From positions 1-64,000 of the forward strand of contig NZ_JAGQCY010000015.1 of assembly GCF_024346455.1 (NCBI RefSeq): 64,000 nt of DNA. Reading direction: 5' to 3'. The first letter of the stretch is position 1. Each line of letters starts with the position of its first letter. The position numbers and the translations under genes were made by a program. Positions 9,479-18,403 of the stretch are shown piece by piece. The notes below the pieces were generated by a model. It saw only the letters and a program-made list of their open reading frames with translations, was not told where the DNA came from and made no database searches. This DNA comes from Cyanobium sp. Aljojuca 7A6. GTDB taxonomy: Bacteria; Cyanobacteriota; Cyanobacteriia; PCC-6307; Cyanobiaceae.

Positions 9479-10111
9479 ATGGTATTCACGCCTTCCCGTG
9501 AATCCGGCAGCAAAGATGGATTCCGCGAGCTTCTCGAAGCCAATTATCAGAAACGAAGTCTGGTTCATGTCAGTGCAGGCAGCAATGTGCCGCTGCTGAA
9601 AAATAATGTCTGGCTTGTGGTTCGCGGCATGGTCAAACTCAGTGCCATCACGATTCACGGCGATGACATGCTCCTCGGGCTGGCCGGCCCCAACGAACCC
9701 TTTGGTGATCCCCTCAACGGCATCGAGGCCTACTCCGCCACCACCCTGGCCGACACGGACCTGCTCTGCCTGAGTTGCAGCGAGATCCGTCAGGACGGTG
9801 CCCTGGCTGTGGCCATGCTCGAGGCCCTCGGCCTGCGCATCCATCAGAGCCAGGCCCTGCTGGCTCTGATGGGGCTCAAGCGCGTCGATGAACGGGTGCG
9901 TGGTTTTCTCGAACTCCTGGCCAGTGAGTATGGCCAGCCCTGCGAATCGGGCCTGCGCCTCAACCTGCGCCTCACCCACCAGGAGGTGGCCAGTGCCCTG
10001 GCGACCACCCGCGTCACCGTCACCCGCGTGATCGGTACGTTGCGTGATGAGGGCTGGCTGCAGCTGGACGGCCAGCGTCGCCTCGTGGTCAGCTATCTCC
10101 CACGTCGTTGA
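9479..10111 (+). CDS. CRP/FNR-family transcription regulator, PtrA/NtcA-like
   Basis: A 210-residue DNA-binding regulator. Residues about 30-115 form the cyclic-nucleotide-binding-like beta roll and the C-terminal 60 residues form a winged helix with LTHQEVASALATTRVTVTR, close in form to the NtcA recognition helix (TRVTVTR). Its position directly before phoB, behind a Pho-box-like repeat, suggests the PtrA regulator of marine picocyanobacteria rather than NtcA itself. The stop overlaps an upstream in-frame start of phoB, so the three regulators may be one operon. Effector unknown. Confidence 0.82.
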   Translation: MVFTPSRESGSKDGFRELLEANYQKRSLVHVSAGSNVPLLKNNVWLVVRGMVKLSAITIHGDDMLLGLAGPNEPFGDPLNGIEAYSATTLADTDLLCLSCSEIRQDGALAVAMLEALGLRIHQSQALLALMGLKRVDERVRGFLELLASEYGQPCESGLRLNLRLTHQEVASALATTRVTVTRVIGTLRDEGWLQLDGQRRLVVSYLPRR

Positions 10112-10155
10112 GTCAGTTCTGGGATCTGCCCCCCGCAGACGCCGATAATGCCGGC

Positions 10156-10848
10156 ATGCACCCCCCCCTCCTGGTCGTCGAGGACGACGACACGATCCGT
10201 GAAACGATCCGCGACGTCCTCGTGCTCGAGGGTTTTGCCGTCACGGCCTGCGGCAATGGCCGGGAGGCCCTGCGCACCCTGCAGGAGTGCCCGCCGGGGG
10301 AGGAGTTTTCCCTGGTGGTTCTTGATCTGATGCTGCCGGGTCTGGGGGGCTTGGATCTCTGCCGCCAGCTGCGCTCCGCCGGTAACCAGACCCCGATCCT
10401 GGTGGTCAGCGCCCGTGACAGCGAGACCGACCGGGTGCTGGGGCTTGAGGTGGGGGCCGACGACTACCTGATCAAGCCCTTCGGCCTGCGCGAATTGGTG
10501 GCTCGCTGCCGGGCCCTGCTGCGCCGCAGTCGCTCGCAGGAGGTCGCGGCCAAGGTTCTGCAGCACGCCAACCTGAACCTGTTCCCTGAGGAATGCCGGG
10601 TCACCCGCGATGGCCTTGAGGTCAATCTCTCCCCCAAGGAATACCGGCTGTTGGAGCTGTTCATGCAGAACCCCCGCCGCGTCTGGAGCCGCGACAAGCT
10701 CCTGGAACGCGTCTGGGGCTACGACTACTTCGGTGACAGCAAGACCGTCGACGTCCACATCCGCTGGTTGCGCGAAAAACTTGAGGCCAATCCCTCGGCA
10801 CCCGAGCATCTGATCACCGTTCGGGGCTTCGGCTACCGCTTCGGCTGA
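10156..10848 (+). CDS. phoB: Phosphate response regulator PhoB (SphR)
   Basis: OmpR/PhoB-type response regulator of about 230 residues. The receiver domain shows the acidic pair in VVEDDD, the phospho-acceptor Asp in VVLDLMLPG, and the conserved Lys in DDYLIKPF. The C-terminal winged helix has LSPKEYRLLELF, DKLLERVWGYDYFG and the final VRGFGYRFG. An ATG at 10156 gives the standard N-terminus; the frame is also open from 10108. The adjacent histidine kinase, phosphate-binding protein and CHAD gene support the phosphate role. Confidence 0.9.
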   Translation: MHPPLLVVEDDDTIRETIRDVLVLEGFAVTACGNGREALRTLQECPPGEEFSLVVLDLMLPGLGGLDLCRQLRSAGNQTPILVVSARDSETDRVLGLEVGADDYLIKPFGLRELVARCRALLRRSRSQEVAAKVLQHANLNLFPEECRVTRDGLEVNLSPKEYRLLELFMQNPRRVWSRDKLLERVWGYDYFGDSKTVDVHIRWLREKLEANPSAPEHLITVRGFGYRFG

Positions 10849-11949
10849 ATGGGGGTGCTTCTGGCCGGGCTGCTGGGGCTGGCCCTGGGATGGTGGCTGG
10901 CGCAGCGTCGCCGCCAGCCCGTCGGTAGCCTGAGTGGCCTTTCGCTGCGGCAGCTGCTGCGCTGGATCGCCGAGGCCCCCGATGGCTGGTTGATCCTCGA
11001 CCCTGCTGATCGCCTCCAGCTGATCAATCTGCGGGCCGAAAGGCTGCTGGATGTTCCCGGAGCGGGGCTGCGGCGTCAGGAACCGCTCGAGAGGGTCTGC
11101 CGTTCGAGCGAGCTGCTCGAGGGGATCCGCAACGCTCGCCGGCGGGAGCGACCCCAGCGGCTGGATCTGGAGCCAGGCAACCAGCAACTGGCCGTGGTCA
11201 TCCTGCCCGGCGAGCGGGGCTGGGTGGCGGTGATGCTCCAGAGCCGTCGTTCGCTCGAAGCCCAGCTGGAGCAGCAGGAGCGCTGGGTGAGTGATGTGGC
11301 CCATGAACTGAAGACGCCCCTCACGGCCCTGCTGCTGGTGGGTGACAGCCTGGCCGCCCACGTCAACGACGCCAACGCCGTGCTGGTGGAACGGCTGCAG
11401 CGCGAGTTGCTGCGGCTGCAGCGGCTCGTCGGTGATCTGCTGGAACTGTCCCGTCTGGAGAACACGCTGCCGGAAGGTGTACGCCTGCGCAGCCGTGTCG
11501 ATCTGCCCCAGCTGGTGCAACAGGTGTGGCTGGGCCTGCGCCCCCTGGCCGAGCGCCGCTCCATTCGCCTGCAGCTGACGGCCGAGCCTCCCTTGAGCGT
11601 GATGGGCGATGGCTCGCGGCTGCACCGGGCCGTGCTCAACCTGCTGGACAATGCCCTGCGCTACAGCCCGGACGGGGGCATGGTGCGGGTGGAGATCGAA
11701 GCGACGGCGGGGTGGTGCCTGCTCACCATCCGCGACGAGGGCCCCGGCCTGAGCGAGGACGACCTGGAGCACATGTTTGAGCGCTTTTACCGCGGTGATC
11801 CCTCCCGGGTGCGCAGTGACCGGGGCGGCAGCGGACTTGGCCTGTCCATCGTCCAGCAGATCGCCGTCACCCACGGCGGCCGCATCCAGGCCGCCAACCA
11901 CCCCGGCGGTGGCGCCGTGATGGAACTGCTGCTGCCGGCCGCGGCCTGA
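10849..11949 (+). CDS. phoR: Phosphate sensor histidine kinase PhoR (SphS)
   Basis: A 366-residue sensor kinase starting on the base after the phoB stop. It has one N-terminal membrane helix (residues about 1-18), a PAS-like segment (APDGWLILDPADRLQLINLRA written in two parts: APDGWLILDP then RLQLINLRAE), the H box DVAHELKTPLTALLL with the phosphorylated His, the N box NLLDNALRYSPDG, and G boxes DEGPGL and GGSGLGLSIV. There is no periplasmic sensor domain, as in cyanobacterial SphS. It should phosphorylate the adjacent PhoB under phosphate limitation. Confidence 0.9.
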   Translation: MGVLLAGLLGLALGWWLAQRRRQPVGSLSGLSLRQLLRWIAEAPDGWLILDPADRLQLINLRAERLLDVPGAGLRRQEPLERVCRSSELLEGIRNARRRERPQRLDLEPGNQQLAVVILPGERGWVAVMLQSRRSLEAQLEQQERWVSDVAHELKTPLTALLLVGDSLAAHVNDANAVLVERLQRELLRLQRLVGDLLELSRLENTLPEGVRLRSRVDLPQLVQQVWLGLRPLAERRSIRLQLTAEPPLSVMGDGSRLHRAVLNLLDNALRYSPDGGMVRVEIEATAGWCLLTIRDEGPGLSEDDLEHMFERFYRGDPSRVRSDRGGSGLGLSIVQQIAVTHGGRIQAANHPGGGAVMELLLPAAA

Positions 11950-11950
11950 G

Positions 11951-13156
11951 ATGGCGGACGCTTTCCCCGGGGTGGCGGTGCGGATGGCGGCGGTGGCCGA
12001 TCCTGTCATCGCCCAGGTCGGCGCCCTGCTGCGCCAGTGCCCCGGCGCCCTTTCCCTGGCCCAGGGCATGGTGGCCTGGGCGCCACCGCAGGCGGTGCGC
12101 CAGGCCGTCGCCGTGGCCCTGGCGGAGACCGATCGGCGGCTGGATCGCTACGGGCCGGTGTGGGGCGAGGAGCCCCTGCTGGAGGCCGTGCGGCGGGAGC
12201 TCACCGAGGTGCGTGGCCTGGATCTGGAGGGCAGTGACCTGCTGGTGACCGCCGGCAGCAACATGGCCTTCAACGCCATCGCCCAGGTGCTCTGCGACCC
12301 CGGCGACGAGGTGCTGCTGCCGCTGCCGTTTTATTTCAACCACGCCATGGCGATCCGCCTGGCCGGCGGCGTGCCCGTGCCGGTAGAGGCGGGGCTGGTG
12401 CCCGATCCCGACCGGCTGGCGGCGGCGATCACCCCCCGCAGCCGCGCGATCGTGACGATCTCCCCCAACAATCCCAGCGGCCTGGTGACGCCGCCGCAGG
12501 TGCTGGCGGCCATCAACGGTCTGTGCCACCGCCATGGGCTGGTGCATGTGAGCGATGAGGCCTATGCCGACTTCGTGCATGGGGCGGTGCCCCATCGGGG
12601 TCCTGGCCGGCTGCCGGGCAGCGGCGGCCACACGGTGTCCTTGTTTTCGCTGTCCAAGGCCTACGGCATGGCGGGCTGGCGGGTGGGCTACGCGGCGGTT
12701 CCCCGCCAGCTGATGGGGGCCCTGGCCAAGGTCCAGGACACGGTGCTGATCTGCCCGCCCCAGGTCAGCCAGAGGGCGGCCCTGGCGGCCCTGGAGGCCG
12801 GGCCGGCCTGGTGCCGCCCCCATGTCGAGGCCCTCGGTCAGCGGCGGCGGCAGTTGCTCGACGCGGTGGCGGCGGCCCGTAGCGGCGGACTGGCCATGGA
12901 GCTGCTGGGCCCCCCGGACGGGGCCTTCTATGGCCTGCTGCGGTTTCCCTGTGCCCTGGATGGCGCCGCGTTGCTGCGGCACCTGGTGCTGGGGCATGGG
13001 GTGGCGGCCCTGCCGGGCGACAGCTTCGGCCTGCCGCCAGTTGGCGGCCGGGGCCTGCTGCGACTCAGCTACGGCATGCTCGAGGCCCCTGATCTGGAGG
13101 AGGCCCTGGGGCGCCTGTTCCAGGCTGTGGCGGCCCTGGAGGCGGCCGGCCGCTGA
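11951..13156 (+). CDS. Class I/II PLP-dependent aminotransferase
   Basis: A 401-residue fold-type I aminotransferase. Visible signatures are LSLAQGMVAW and RYGPVWGEEPLLEAVR at the N-terminus, LVTAGSNMAFNAIAQVL, TISPNNPSGLVTPP, VSDEAYADF and the PLP-lysine segment SLFSLSKAYGMAGWRVGY. The C-terminal Arg that binds the substrate carboxylate is in RLSYGM. Substrate cannot be told: the closest types are aspartate/aromatic or methionine aminotransferases. It starts one base after phoR and may be cotranscribed with it, though a functional link to phosphate is not evident. Confidence 0.88.
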   Translation: MADAFPGVAVRMAAVADPVIAQVGALLRQCPGALSLAQGMVAWAPPQAVRQAVAVALAETDRRLDRYGPVWGEEPLLEAVRRELTEVRGLDLEGSDLLVTAGSNMAFNAIAQVLCDPGDEVLLPLPFYFNHAMAIRLAGGVPVPVEAGLVPDPDRLAAAITPRSRAIVTISPNNPSGLVTPPQVLAAINGLCHRHGLVHVSDEAYADFVHGAVPHRGPGRLPGSGGHTVSLFSLSKAYGMAGWRVGYAAVPRQLMGALAKVQDTVLICPPQVSQRAALAALEAGPAWCRPHVEALGQRRRQLLDAVAAARSGGLAMELLGPPDGAFYGLLRFPCALDGAALLRHLVLGHGVAALPGDSFGLPPVGGRGLLRLSYGMLEAPDLEEALGRLFQAVAALEAAGR

Positions 13157-13169
13157 TCGTTGCTGCCGT

Positions 13170-13868
13170 TCAGGGGCTGGAGCTGGCCGCTTGGCTTTCG
13201 CCCGCGGCGCCCAGCATCCAGAGCGCCGTCCCCTCCGGCCAGAGCAGCAGTACCTTGCCGCCCAGAAGCACGGCCAGGGGATCCCCCAACGGCAGGCCGC
13301 CGGCGCGTGCCTTGGCCAGGGGCAAGCGCCGCCATTCCAGGCCGTCCGCCGCGAGGCTCATCCCGGCAGGAGACTCCTTCGTGGGCGAGGCCTGCTCCCA
13401 CAGACCCGCCACGGATGTGGCCTCGGTCGCCTCGATGGTCTTGGCCTGCAGGGCCAGGGCGAGCAGTCTGCTGACCGCCGTGGGTTCCGCGCCGGACCTG
13501 GAAGGGGGGCGCTCCTGGGCTGTCCCCTCGCCCCGGCCGGGGGTGGTGGCCGCCCGGGACTGGGGTCTGGCGGTGCTGGCGGCGTTGCCACGCCGGCCGG
13601 CCGGCAGATCCGTTGGTGGTGGTGGCGGTAGGGAGCTCAGGGAGCTCAGGGAGGGAAGGGCCAGCAGTGGCAGGGCTGGTTCCCGGGCCTGCTGGCGGCT
13701 GAAGCGCAGCAGCTCGGGAGTGTCATCCGCTGGGGCCGCGGCTCTGCTGGGCACGGGACGCTGGGAGGGCCGCAGGGCCGGCAGCAGCAGCAGGCCGTTC
13801 AGGGCTAGCGCCACCAGCAGGGGCAGCTGGAGACGGCGCCAACCGGGAAAGGGCAGGCTGGCTTTCAT
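13170..13868 (-). CDS. Proline-rich TonB-like membrane-anchored protein
   Basis: A 232-residue protein from an ATG at 13868 with a single N-terminal membrane helix (LPLLVALALNGLLLLPAL) and a long Pro/Ser/Ala-rich stretch including SLPPPPPTDLP, typical of a periplasm-spanning linker. The C-terminus does not show an obvious TonB receptor-binding domain. It is the last gene of an operon with ExbB- and ExbD-like proteins, each overlapping the next by four bases, so a TonB-like energy-transfer role is inferred from position. A structural cell-envelope linker is the alternative. Confidence 0.6.
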   Translation of the reverse strand: MKASLPFPGWRRLQLPLLVALALNGLLLLPALRPSQRPVPSRAAAPADDTPELLRFSRQQAREPALPLLALPSLSSLSSLPPPPPTDLPAGRRGNAASTARPQSRAATTPGRGEGTAQERPPSRSGAEPTAVSRLLALALQAKTIEATEATSVAGLWEQASPTKESPAGMSLAADGLEWRRLPLAKARAGGLPLGDPLAVLLGGKVLLLWPEGTALWMLGAAGESQAASSSP

Positions 13869-14230
13869 GGCAGCTGCAGCTCCATGGGAAGGTCGGTGCG
13901 GCCCAGCCGCCCCATCAGCTGCTGCACCGCCCCCCAGGGCACATCGCGATCGGGGACCAGCCGCACGGTGGGGCGGGCCTTGCCGGCTTCGAGCCTCTGG
14001 AGCACGCCCATCAGCTCCCCGCTGGGGATCGGTTGGTTCCACAGCCGCAGCTGTCCATCGGCGGCCAGGTGCAGGCTGACGATCCCCTCCCTCGCCGGTC
14101 GCTGGGCCAGTCGCTGGGGAACCAGGATCAGTGCCAGGGTCAGAAGCGCCAGTCCTGTCGCCACCGTCCCCAGGGCCAGGGCCTCCAACGCTGGCCCCCA
14201 GGCCTGGGTGCGATCAGCGTCTGCCCTCAT
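13865..14230 (-). CDS. ExbD/TolR-like protein (second copy)
   Basis: A 121-residue protein with one N-terminal membrane segment (ALGTVATGLALLTLALILVP) and a periplasmic domain of ExbD type: IVSLHLAADGQLRLWNQPIP, then LEAGKARPTVRLVPDRDVPWG and a final MELQLP. The canonical membrane Asp of ExbD is not evident in the helix. Start ATG at 14230 overlaps the previous ExbD-like gene by four bases. It likely pairs with the other ExbD-like protein around an ExbB pentamer. Confidence 0.72.
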   Translation of the reverse strand: MRADADRTQAWGPALEALALGTVATGLALLTLALILVPQRLAQRPAREGIVSLHLAADGQLRLWNQPIPSGELMGVLQRLEAGKARPTVRLVPDRDVPWGAVQQLMGRLGRTDLPMELQLP

Positions 14231-14580
14231 GGCCCCTGGCCCGGCAGGGCCAGCCCCACGGGCCGGGGGCTGATCGAACGCAGGTGGGCCAGGGAGCGGC
14301 TCACCTGTTCCAGCGGCAGGGTGGCGGCCGGCAGGAAGCGGATCTCGGTGCTGGCCGGCTGGGAGGCCAGCAGGCCCGGCAGCCGGGTGCGGGACACCGG
14401 TTCCCCGTTGACGAACCAGCGATTCTCCGGCGCCTGCACGATCCACAGGGCCCCCGTCAGGGCCATCCCGACCTGGGGGCGCAGCCGCGGCTGGCGCTCC
14501 CGGACCAGATCCGCCAGGGCCGCCACCGATCCGCACAGCAGCAGGGTCAGCCCCACAAGCGAAGCGAGGGCGTAGGTCAT
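14227..14580 (-). CDS. ExbD/TolR-like protein (first copy)
   Basis: A 117-residue protein from an ATG at 14580, with an N-terminal membrane segment (LASLVGLTLLLCGSVAALADL) and a short periplasmic domain (WIVQAPENRWFVNGEPVSR, EIRFLPAATLPLEQV). This is the ExbD/TolR topology. It overlaps both neighbours by four bases (ATGA), so all four genes are translated as one unit. Sequence similarity to classical ExbD is modest; the call leans on topology and the ExbB partner. Confidence 0.68.
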   Translation of the reverse strand: MTYALASLVGLTLLLCGSVAALADLVRERQPRLRPQVGMALTGALWIVQAPENRWFVNGEPVSRTRLPGLLASQPASTEIRFLPAATLPLEQVSRSLAHLRSISPRPVGLALPGQGP

Positions 14581-15074
14581 GCCTGGGGGGGCCAGGCACG
14601 GCCGAGTCGCTGCAACCTCAGGCACTGGCTGCGCCGCAGCCATTGGTTCGCCACCAGGCTGGTGCTCGCGATCAGGCTGACGATCAACCCCAGGGCGGTG
14701 CTCAGCAACACCTGGCTGAACCCGGCCAGGTTGGCACCCGCCGGCAGCAGCAGCTGGGGGCCGAGGCTGGCGAGCACCTGCATCAGTCCGAGCACGGTGC
14801 CCACCAGGCCCAGCAGGGGGGCCAGCACGACGGCGGCCTGCAGCAGCGGTTCACCGAAGCGCATCTCCAGGTCCCAGTCCTCCAGCCTTCGCCCAGCGGC
14901 GCCCCCTCCCTCCTCAGCCAGCAGCCGCTCCCACTGCTGTCTGCGGGACGTCCGCGTGCGCCACCAGTTCCACCAGTAGCGGCCCCGGTCGAGCGCCACG
15001 GTCACCACCGCAATGGAGAGGAGCAGCAGCAGCAGGGCGACGGGTCCATTGATCCCGGGGATCGTTGTCTTCAC
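14577..15074 (-). CDS. exbB: ExbB/TolQ/MotA-family proton channel protein
   Basis: About 165 residues from a GTG at 15074. One N-terminal helix (INGPVALLLLLLSIAVVTVA) and a pair of C-terminal helices carrying the MotA/TolQ/ExbB signature: LLQAAVVLAPLLGLVGTVLG and then LLSTALGLIVSLIASTSLV. It uses the proton motive force to drive the attached ExbD and TonB-like proteins. The frame is open to 15185, so a longer N-terminus cannot be excluded; the shorter form leaves room for divergent promoters between this operon and cysK. Confidence 0.8.
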   Translation of the reverse strand: MKTTIPGINGPVALLLLLLSIAVVTVALDRGRYWWNWWRTRTSRRQQWERLLAEEGGGAAGRRLEDWDLEMRFGEPLLQAAVVLAPLLGLVGTVLGLMQVLASLGPQLLLPAGANLAGFSQVLLSTALGLIVSLIASTSLVANQWLRRSQCLRLQRLGRAWPPQA

Positions 15075-15208
15075 CCCTGGCGACGATGCATGGCTGCAGC
15101 TGATGGTATGGGCCGGTGTCGCCCCCGCGACGTGCCGCAGCTGCTTGACAGTCACCCGCGAACGAACGCTGTCTAAGGTGCCCATGCACCGGATCTTGCG
15201 GGAGCACC

Positions 15209-16189
15209 ATGAGCCCCATCCATGCGGATAACAGCCTCAGCATCGGGCAGACCCCGCTGGTGCAGCTGCATCGCGTCACGGAGGGATGCGGGGCGCGGGT
15301 CCTCGCCAAGATCGAGGGACGCAATCCGGCCTATTCGGTGAAGTGCCGCATCGGTGCGGCGATGATCTGGCAGGCGGAAAAGGACGGTCTGCTGGGGCCC
15401 GGCAAGGAGCTGATCGAACCCACCAGCGGCAACACCGGCATCGCCCTGGCGTTCGTGGCCGCCTCCCGGGGCATTCCCCTCACGCTGACGATGCCGGAGA
15501 CGATGAGCCTGGAGCGGCGCAAGCTGCTCACCGCTTACGGCGCCCACCTGGTCCTCACCGAAGGTCGGCTCGGCATGGGTGGAGCGATCGGCGCGGCCAA
15601 GGAGCTGGCGGAATCCGAACCGGACCGCTGGGTGATGCTGCAGCAGTTCATGAACCCGGCCAATCCCCGCATCCACCACGACACCACCGGTCCGGAAATC
15701 TGGAAGGACACCGACGGTGTGGTGGACGCCCTGGTGGCGGGTGTGGGTACCGGCGGCACCATCACCGGCGTGAGCCGCTATATCAAGACCACCCTGGGCC
15801 AACCCCTGGTGTCGGTGGCGGTGGAGCCCGCCAACAGCCCCGTCATCCGCCAGACCATCGCCGGCGAGGATCTCCGGCCCGGCCCCCACAAGATCCAGGG
15901 CATCGGCGCCGGGTTCGTGCCCGCCAACCTCGACCTGAGCCTGGTCGATCGCGTCGAGTCGGTCAGTGACGAGGAAGCGGTCTCCATGGCCCGCCGCCTC
16001 ATGAAGGAGGAGGGCATCCTGGCTGGTATCTCCTGCGGCGCCGCCACGGTGGCCGCCCTGCGGCTGGCCAGGGAAAAGGCCTTCGAGGGCCGCACGATCG
16101 TGGTGGTGCTGCCCGATTCCGGCGAGCGTTATCTCAGTTCGGTGCTGTTCGAAGGGGTGTTCAATGAACGGGGCCTGGCTGCCGTCTGA
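15209..16189 (+). CDS. cysK: Cysteine synthase A (O-acetylserine sulfhydrylase)
   Basis: A 326-residue PLP enzyme making cysteine from O-acetylserine and sulfide. The PLP lysine sits in [12 protein letters not shown] (Lys45), the substrate loop is [13 protein letters not shown], the phosphate-binding loop is [10 protein letters not shown], and the C-terminal serine that binds the pyridine nitrogen is in [10 protein letters not shown]. The SVKCRIG form is like E. coli CysK. The following hypothetical gene starts close behind it, and a ferredoxin and glutathione reductase are near, consistent with sulfur/redox metabolism. Confidence 0.95.
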   Translation: MSPIHADNSLSIGQTPLVQLHRVTEGCGARVLAKIEGRNPAYSVKCRIGAAMIWQAEKDGLLGPGKELIEPTSGNTGIALAFVAASRGIPLTLTMPETMSLERRKLLTAYGAHLVLTEGRLGMGGAIGAAKELAESEPDRWVMLQQFMNPANPRIHHDTTGPEIWKDTDGVVDALVAGVGTGGTITGVSRYIKTTLGQPLVSVAVEPANSPVIRQTIAGEDLRPGPHKIQGIGAGFVPANLDLSLVDRVESVSDEEAVSMARRLMKEEGILAGISCGAATVAALRLAREKAFEGRTIVVVLPDSGERYLSSVLFEGVFNERGLAAV

Positions 16190-16226
16190 GCCCACCGACC
16201 GCCCGAGCGCTTCGAAGCCACCGCCG

Positions 16227-16652
16227 ATGAGTTATCTGCGCCAGATCATGCAGCGGCTCCACGACCGCTCCACCCCGATGCCCCCGGGTGAACGGGGTGA
16301 GGCGCCCGGACGGCTCGACGAGCATCTGGCGCTCTATGCCTCACGGCTCGATGGATGCAGCAACGCCATGCTCCAGTACGAGGCCGCCTGGCTGGAGCAG
16401 CACATCGAGAGCCTCGAACTCTGTGGACGGCAGCCCACCATGCTGGCCAGTGCCGGTGGTGCCGAACGGGTCGAAGCGCTGCTGCAGGAGAGCCTGTGCT
16501 TCCGGCAGCGACTCGACCTCTGCCGGCGGGAGCGGGGGTTGGCGGACGGTGGTGTGCGGGCCGCCGTCGTGGCCAGCGAACATGCCTGGGAACTGTCCGA
16601 CCCCGCCCTGCGGCGCGCCTGGGGCTTCCCCGCCGACCCACCATCGGCCTGA
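16227..16652 (+). CDS. Hypothetical helical protein
   Basis: About 141 residues from an ATG at 16227 (the frame is open from 16164, overlapping cysK). It is soluble and rich in Leu, Arg and Glu, with predicted helices ([52 protein letters not shown]). I do not recognise a family. It lies 38 bp after cysK and 95 bp before the ferredoxin gene on the same strand, so it may be cotranscribed with cysK. Confidence 0.6.
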   Translation: MSYLRQIMQRLHDRSTPMPPGERGEAPGRLDEHLALYASRLDGCSNAMLQYEAAWLEQHIESLELCGRQPTMLASAGGAERVEALLQESLCFRQRLDLCRRERGLADGGVRAAVVASEHAWELSDPALRRAWGFPADPPSA

Positions 16653-16747
16653 GCGGGCCCTGTGCCCGCTCGCGCACGCTGTACGCCTCGATACACCCAC
16701 CCGAGCCAGACTCCCCAAGGATTTCCTGCGATTCCTGCTGCGGCGCC

Positions 16748-17029
16748 ATGGCGAGCTTCACCATCAGTCTGGAAGGGGGCAAGACCTTCACCTGCCCTGA
16801 CGACACGTACATTCTCGACGCGGCCGAAGAGCAGGGCATCGATCTTCCCTACTCCTGCCGGGCCGGAGCCTGCAGCACCTGTGCCGGCAAGATCCTTTCC
16901 GGCAGCGTCGACCAGTCCGACCAGAGCTTCCTGGATGATGACCAGATCGGCGAAGGCTTCGCCCTGCTCTGTGTCAGCTACCCCCTCTCCGACTGCACCA
17001 TCAAGCCGGGCGTCGAAGAGGATCTCTGA
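16748..17029 (+). CDS. Plant-type [2Fe-2S] ferredoxin
   Basis: A 93-residue ferredoxin. The four cluster cysteines are Cys37, Cys42 and Cys45 ([12 protein letters not shown]) and Cys75 (LLCVSYP), the exact plant-type spacing. It can carry electrons from photosystem I to FNR and to ferredoxin-dependent enzymes such as heme oxygenase, the AcsF cyclase and possibly the Rieske oxygenase found elsewhere in this window. Start ATG at 16748. It is convergent with glutathione reductase. Confidence 0.93.
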   Translation: MASFTISLEGGKTFTCPDDTYILDAAEEQGIDLPYSCRAGACSTCAGKILSGSVDQSDQSFLDDDQIGEGFALLCVSYPLSDCTIKPGVEEDL

Positions 17030-17044
17030 GCGGCCTGGGTCCGA

Positions 17045-18403
17045 TCAGCCGGGCATGGTGACGAACTCCTCGGCCACCGAGGGATGCAGGGCCATGGTGC
17101 GGTCGAAGTCGGCCTTGGTGGCCCCCATGCCGATGGCGATCGCCGCCATCTGAATGATCTCGGCGCTGTGCTCGCCCACCATGTGGCAGCCCACCACCTT
17201 GTTGGTGGCGTTGTCCACGATCAGTTTCAGCAGCACCCGGGGGCCCCGGGCCGGCAGGGCCTGGGCCATGGGCCGGAAGCGGGCCCGGTGGACGCGGATG
17301 CCGTCGGCTCCGAAGCGTTCGATCGCCGCTTCCTCGCTCAGCCCCACCCCGGCCAGTTCCGGCTGGCTGAACACGGCACTGGCCACCAGGTCGTGGTTCA
17401 CCTGGCGGGGCTTGTTCCCGTACACCGTGTCGGCGAAGGCGCGGCCTTCATCCACCGCCACCGGCGTCAGGTTGATCCGATCGGTCACGTCGCCGACCGC
17501 ATGGATGTGGGGCACGTTGGTGGTCTGGTCGGCATCCACCGGGATGCGGTGGCCTTCCACCGCCACGCCGGCACACTCCAGCTGCAGCCCGTCGAGGAAA
17601 GGCCGGCGGCCCGTGGCCAGCAGCACGCCGCCACAGGGCAGCACCTCACCGCTCTGGGTGACGAGTTCCAGGGCTCCGGGAACGCCGGTGATGCAGGCGG
17701 GGCTGTGGGCGAAGCGGATCTCGATGCCTTCGGCCTCCATGGCCTCCTGCACGGCCGCGGAGGCCTCCCGATCGAAGCCCCGCAGCAGATGGTCGCCCCG
17801 CACCAGCAGGGTCACCGCCACCCCCAGGCCATGCAGGATGCAGGCGAACTCACAGGCGATGAAGCCGGCCCCCACCACCACCACCTGGTCGGGGAAGCGT
17901 TCCTGCAGGAACATGTCGTCGCTCACCCAGCCCAGTTCGGCCCCGGGGAACACGGGGCGGTGCGGGCGGCCGCCGGCGGCGATCAGGATCCGATCCCCCT
18001 TGAGCCGTCGGCTGGTGGAGGATCCATGGACCACCTCGATGTGGTGGGGATCGGCGAACCGGCCCCAGCCCCGCACCAGCTCGACACCGGCCTTCTCCAG
18101 CAAGCTGATGTGGAGATCATTGAGCCGGTCCACTTCGCGGCGCACGTTCGCGAGCAGCACCGAGGCGTCGGGCCGGAAGCCATCCAGCTGCCAGCCGTAG
18201 CTGGCCGCATCGGCCAGCAGGTGCCGGTAGGCCGAGCCGTAGACGAGCAGCTTCTTGGGCACGCAGCCGCGGATCACGCAGGTGCCCCCCACCCGGTCGC
18301 CTTCCACGATTGCCACCGAGGCCCCGTAGGAGGCCGCCCGCTTGGCGGCGGCCAGGCCACCGGAGCCCGCCCCCAGGACGATCAGATCGAAGCAGTCGGT
18401 CAT
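17045..18403 (-). CDS. gor: Glutathione-disulfide reductase
   Basis: A 452-residue FAD/NADPH disulfide reductase. FAD-binding GAGSGGLAAAKRA near the start, redox-active pair in GTCVIRGCVPKK (Cys42 and Cys47), NADPH motif VVGAGFIACEFA, second FAD motif HAVGDVTDRINLTPVA, and C-terminal HPSVAEEF with the catalytic His/Glu. It keeps glutathione reduced in the cytosol. The start overlaps the upstream pentapeptide-repeat gene by four bases, and an ArsR regulator heads the operon, which is divergent from the micro-oxic tetrapyrrole genes. Confidence 0.93.
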   Translation of the reverse strand: MTDCFDLIVLGAGSGGLAAAKRAASYGASVAIVEGDRVGGTCVIRGCVPKKLLVYGSAYRHLLADAASYGWQLDGFRPDASVLLANVRREVDRLNDLHISLLEKAGVELVRGWGRFADPHHIEVVHGSSTSRRLKGDRILIAAGGRPHRPVFPGAELGWVSDDMFLQERFPDQVVVVGAGFIACEFACILHGLGVAVTLLVRGDHLLRGFDREASAAVQEAMEAEGIEIRFAHSPACITGVPGALELVTQSGEVLPCGGVLLATGRRPFLDGLQLECAGVAVEGHRIPVDADQTTNVPHIHAVGDVTDRINLTPVAVDEGRAFADTVYGNKPRQVNHDLVASAVFSQPELAGVGLSEEAAIERFGADGIRVHRARFRPMAQALPARGPRVLLKLIVDNATNKVVGCHMVGEHSAEIIQMAAIAIGMGATKADFDRTMALHPSVAEEFVTMPG

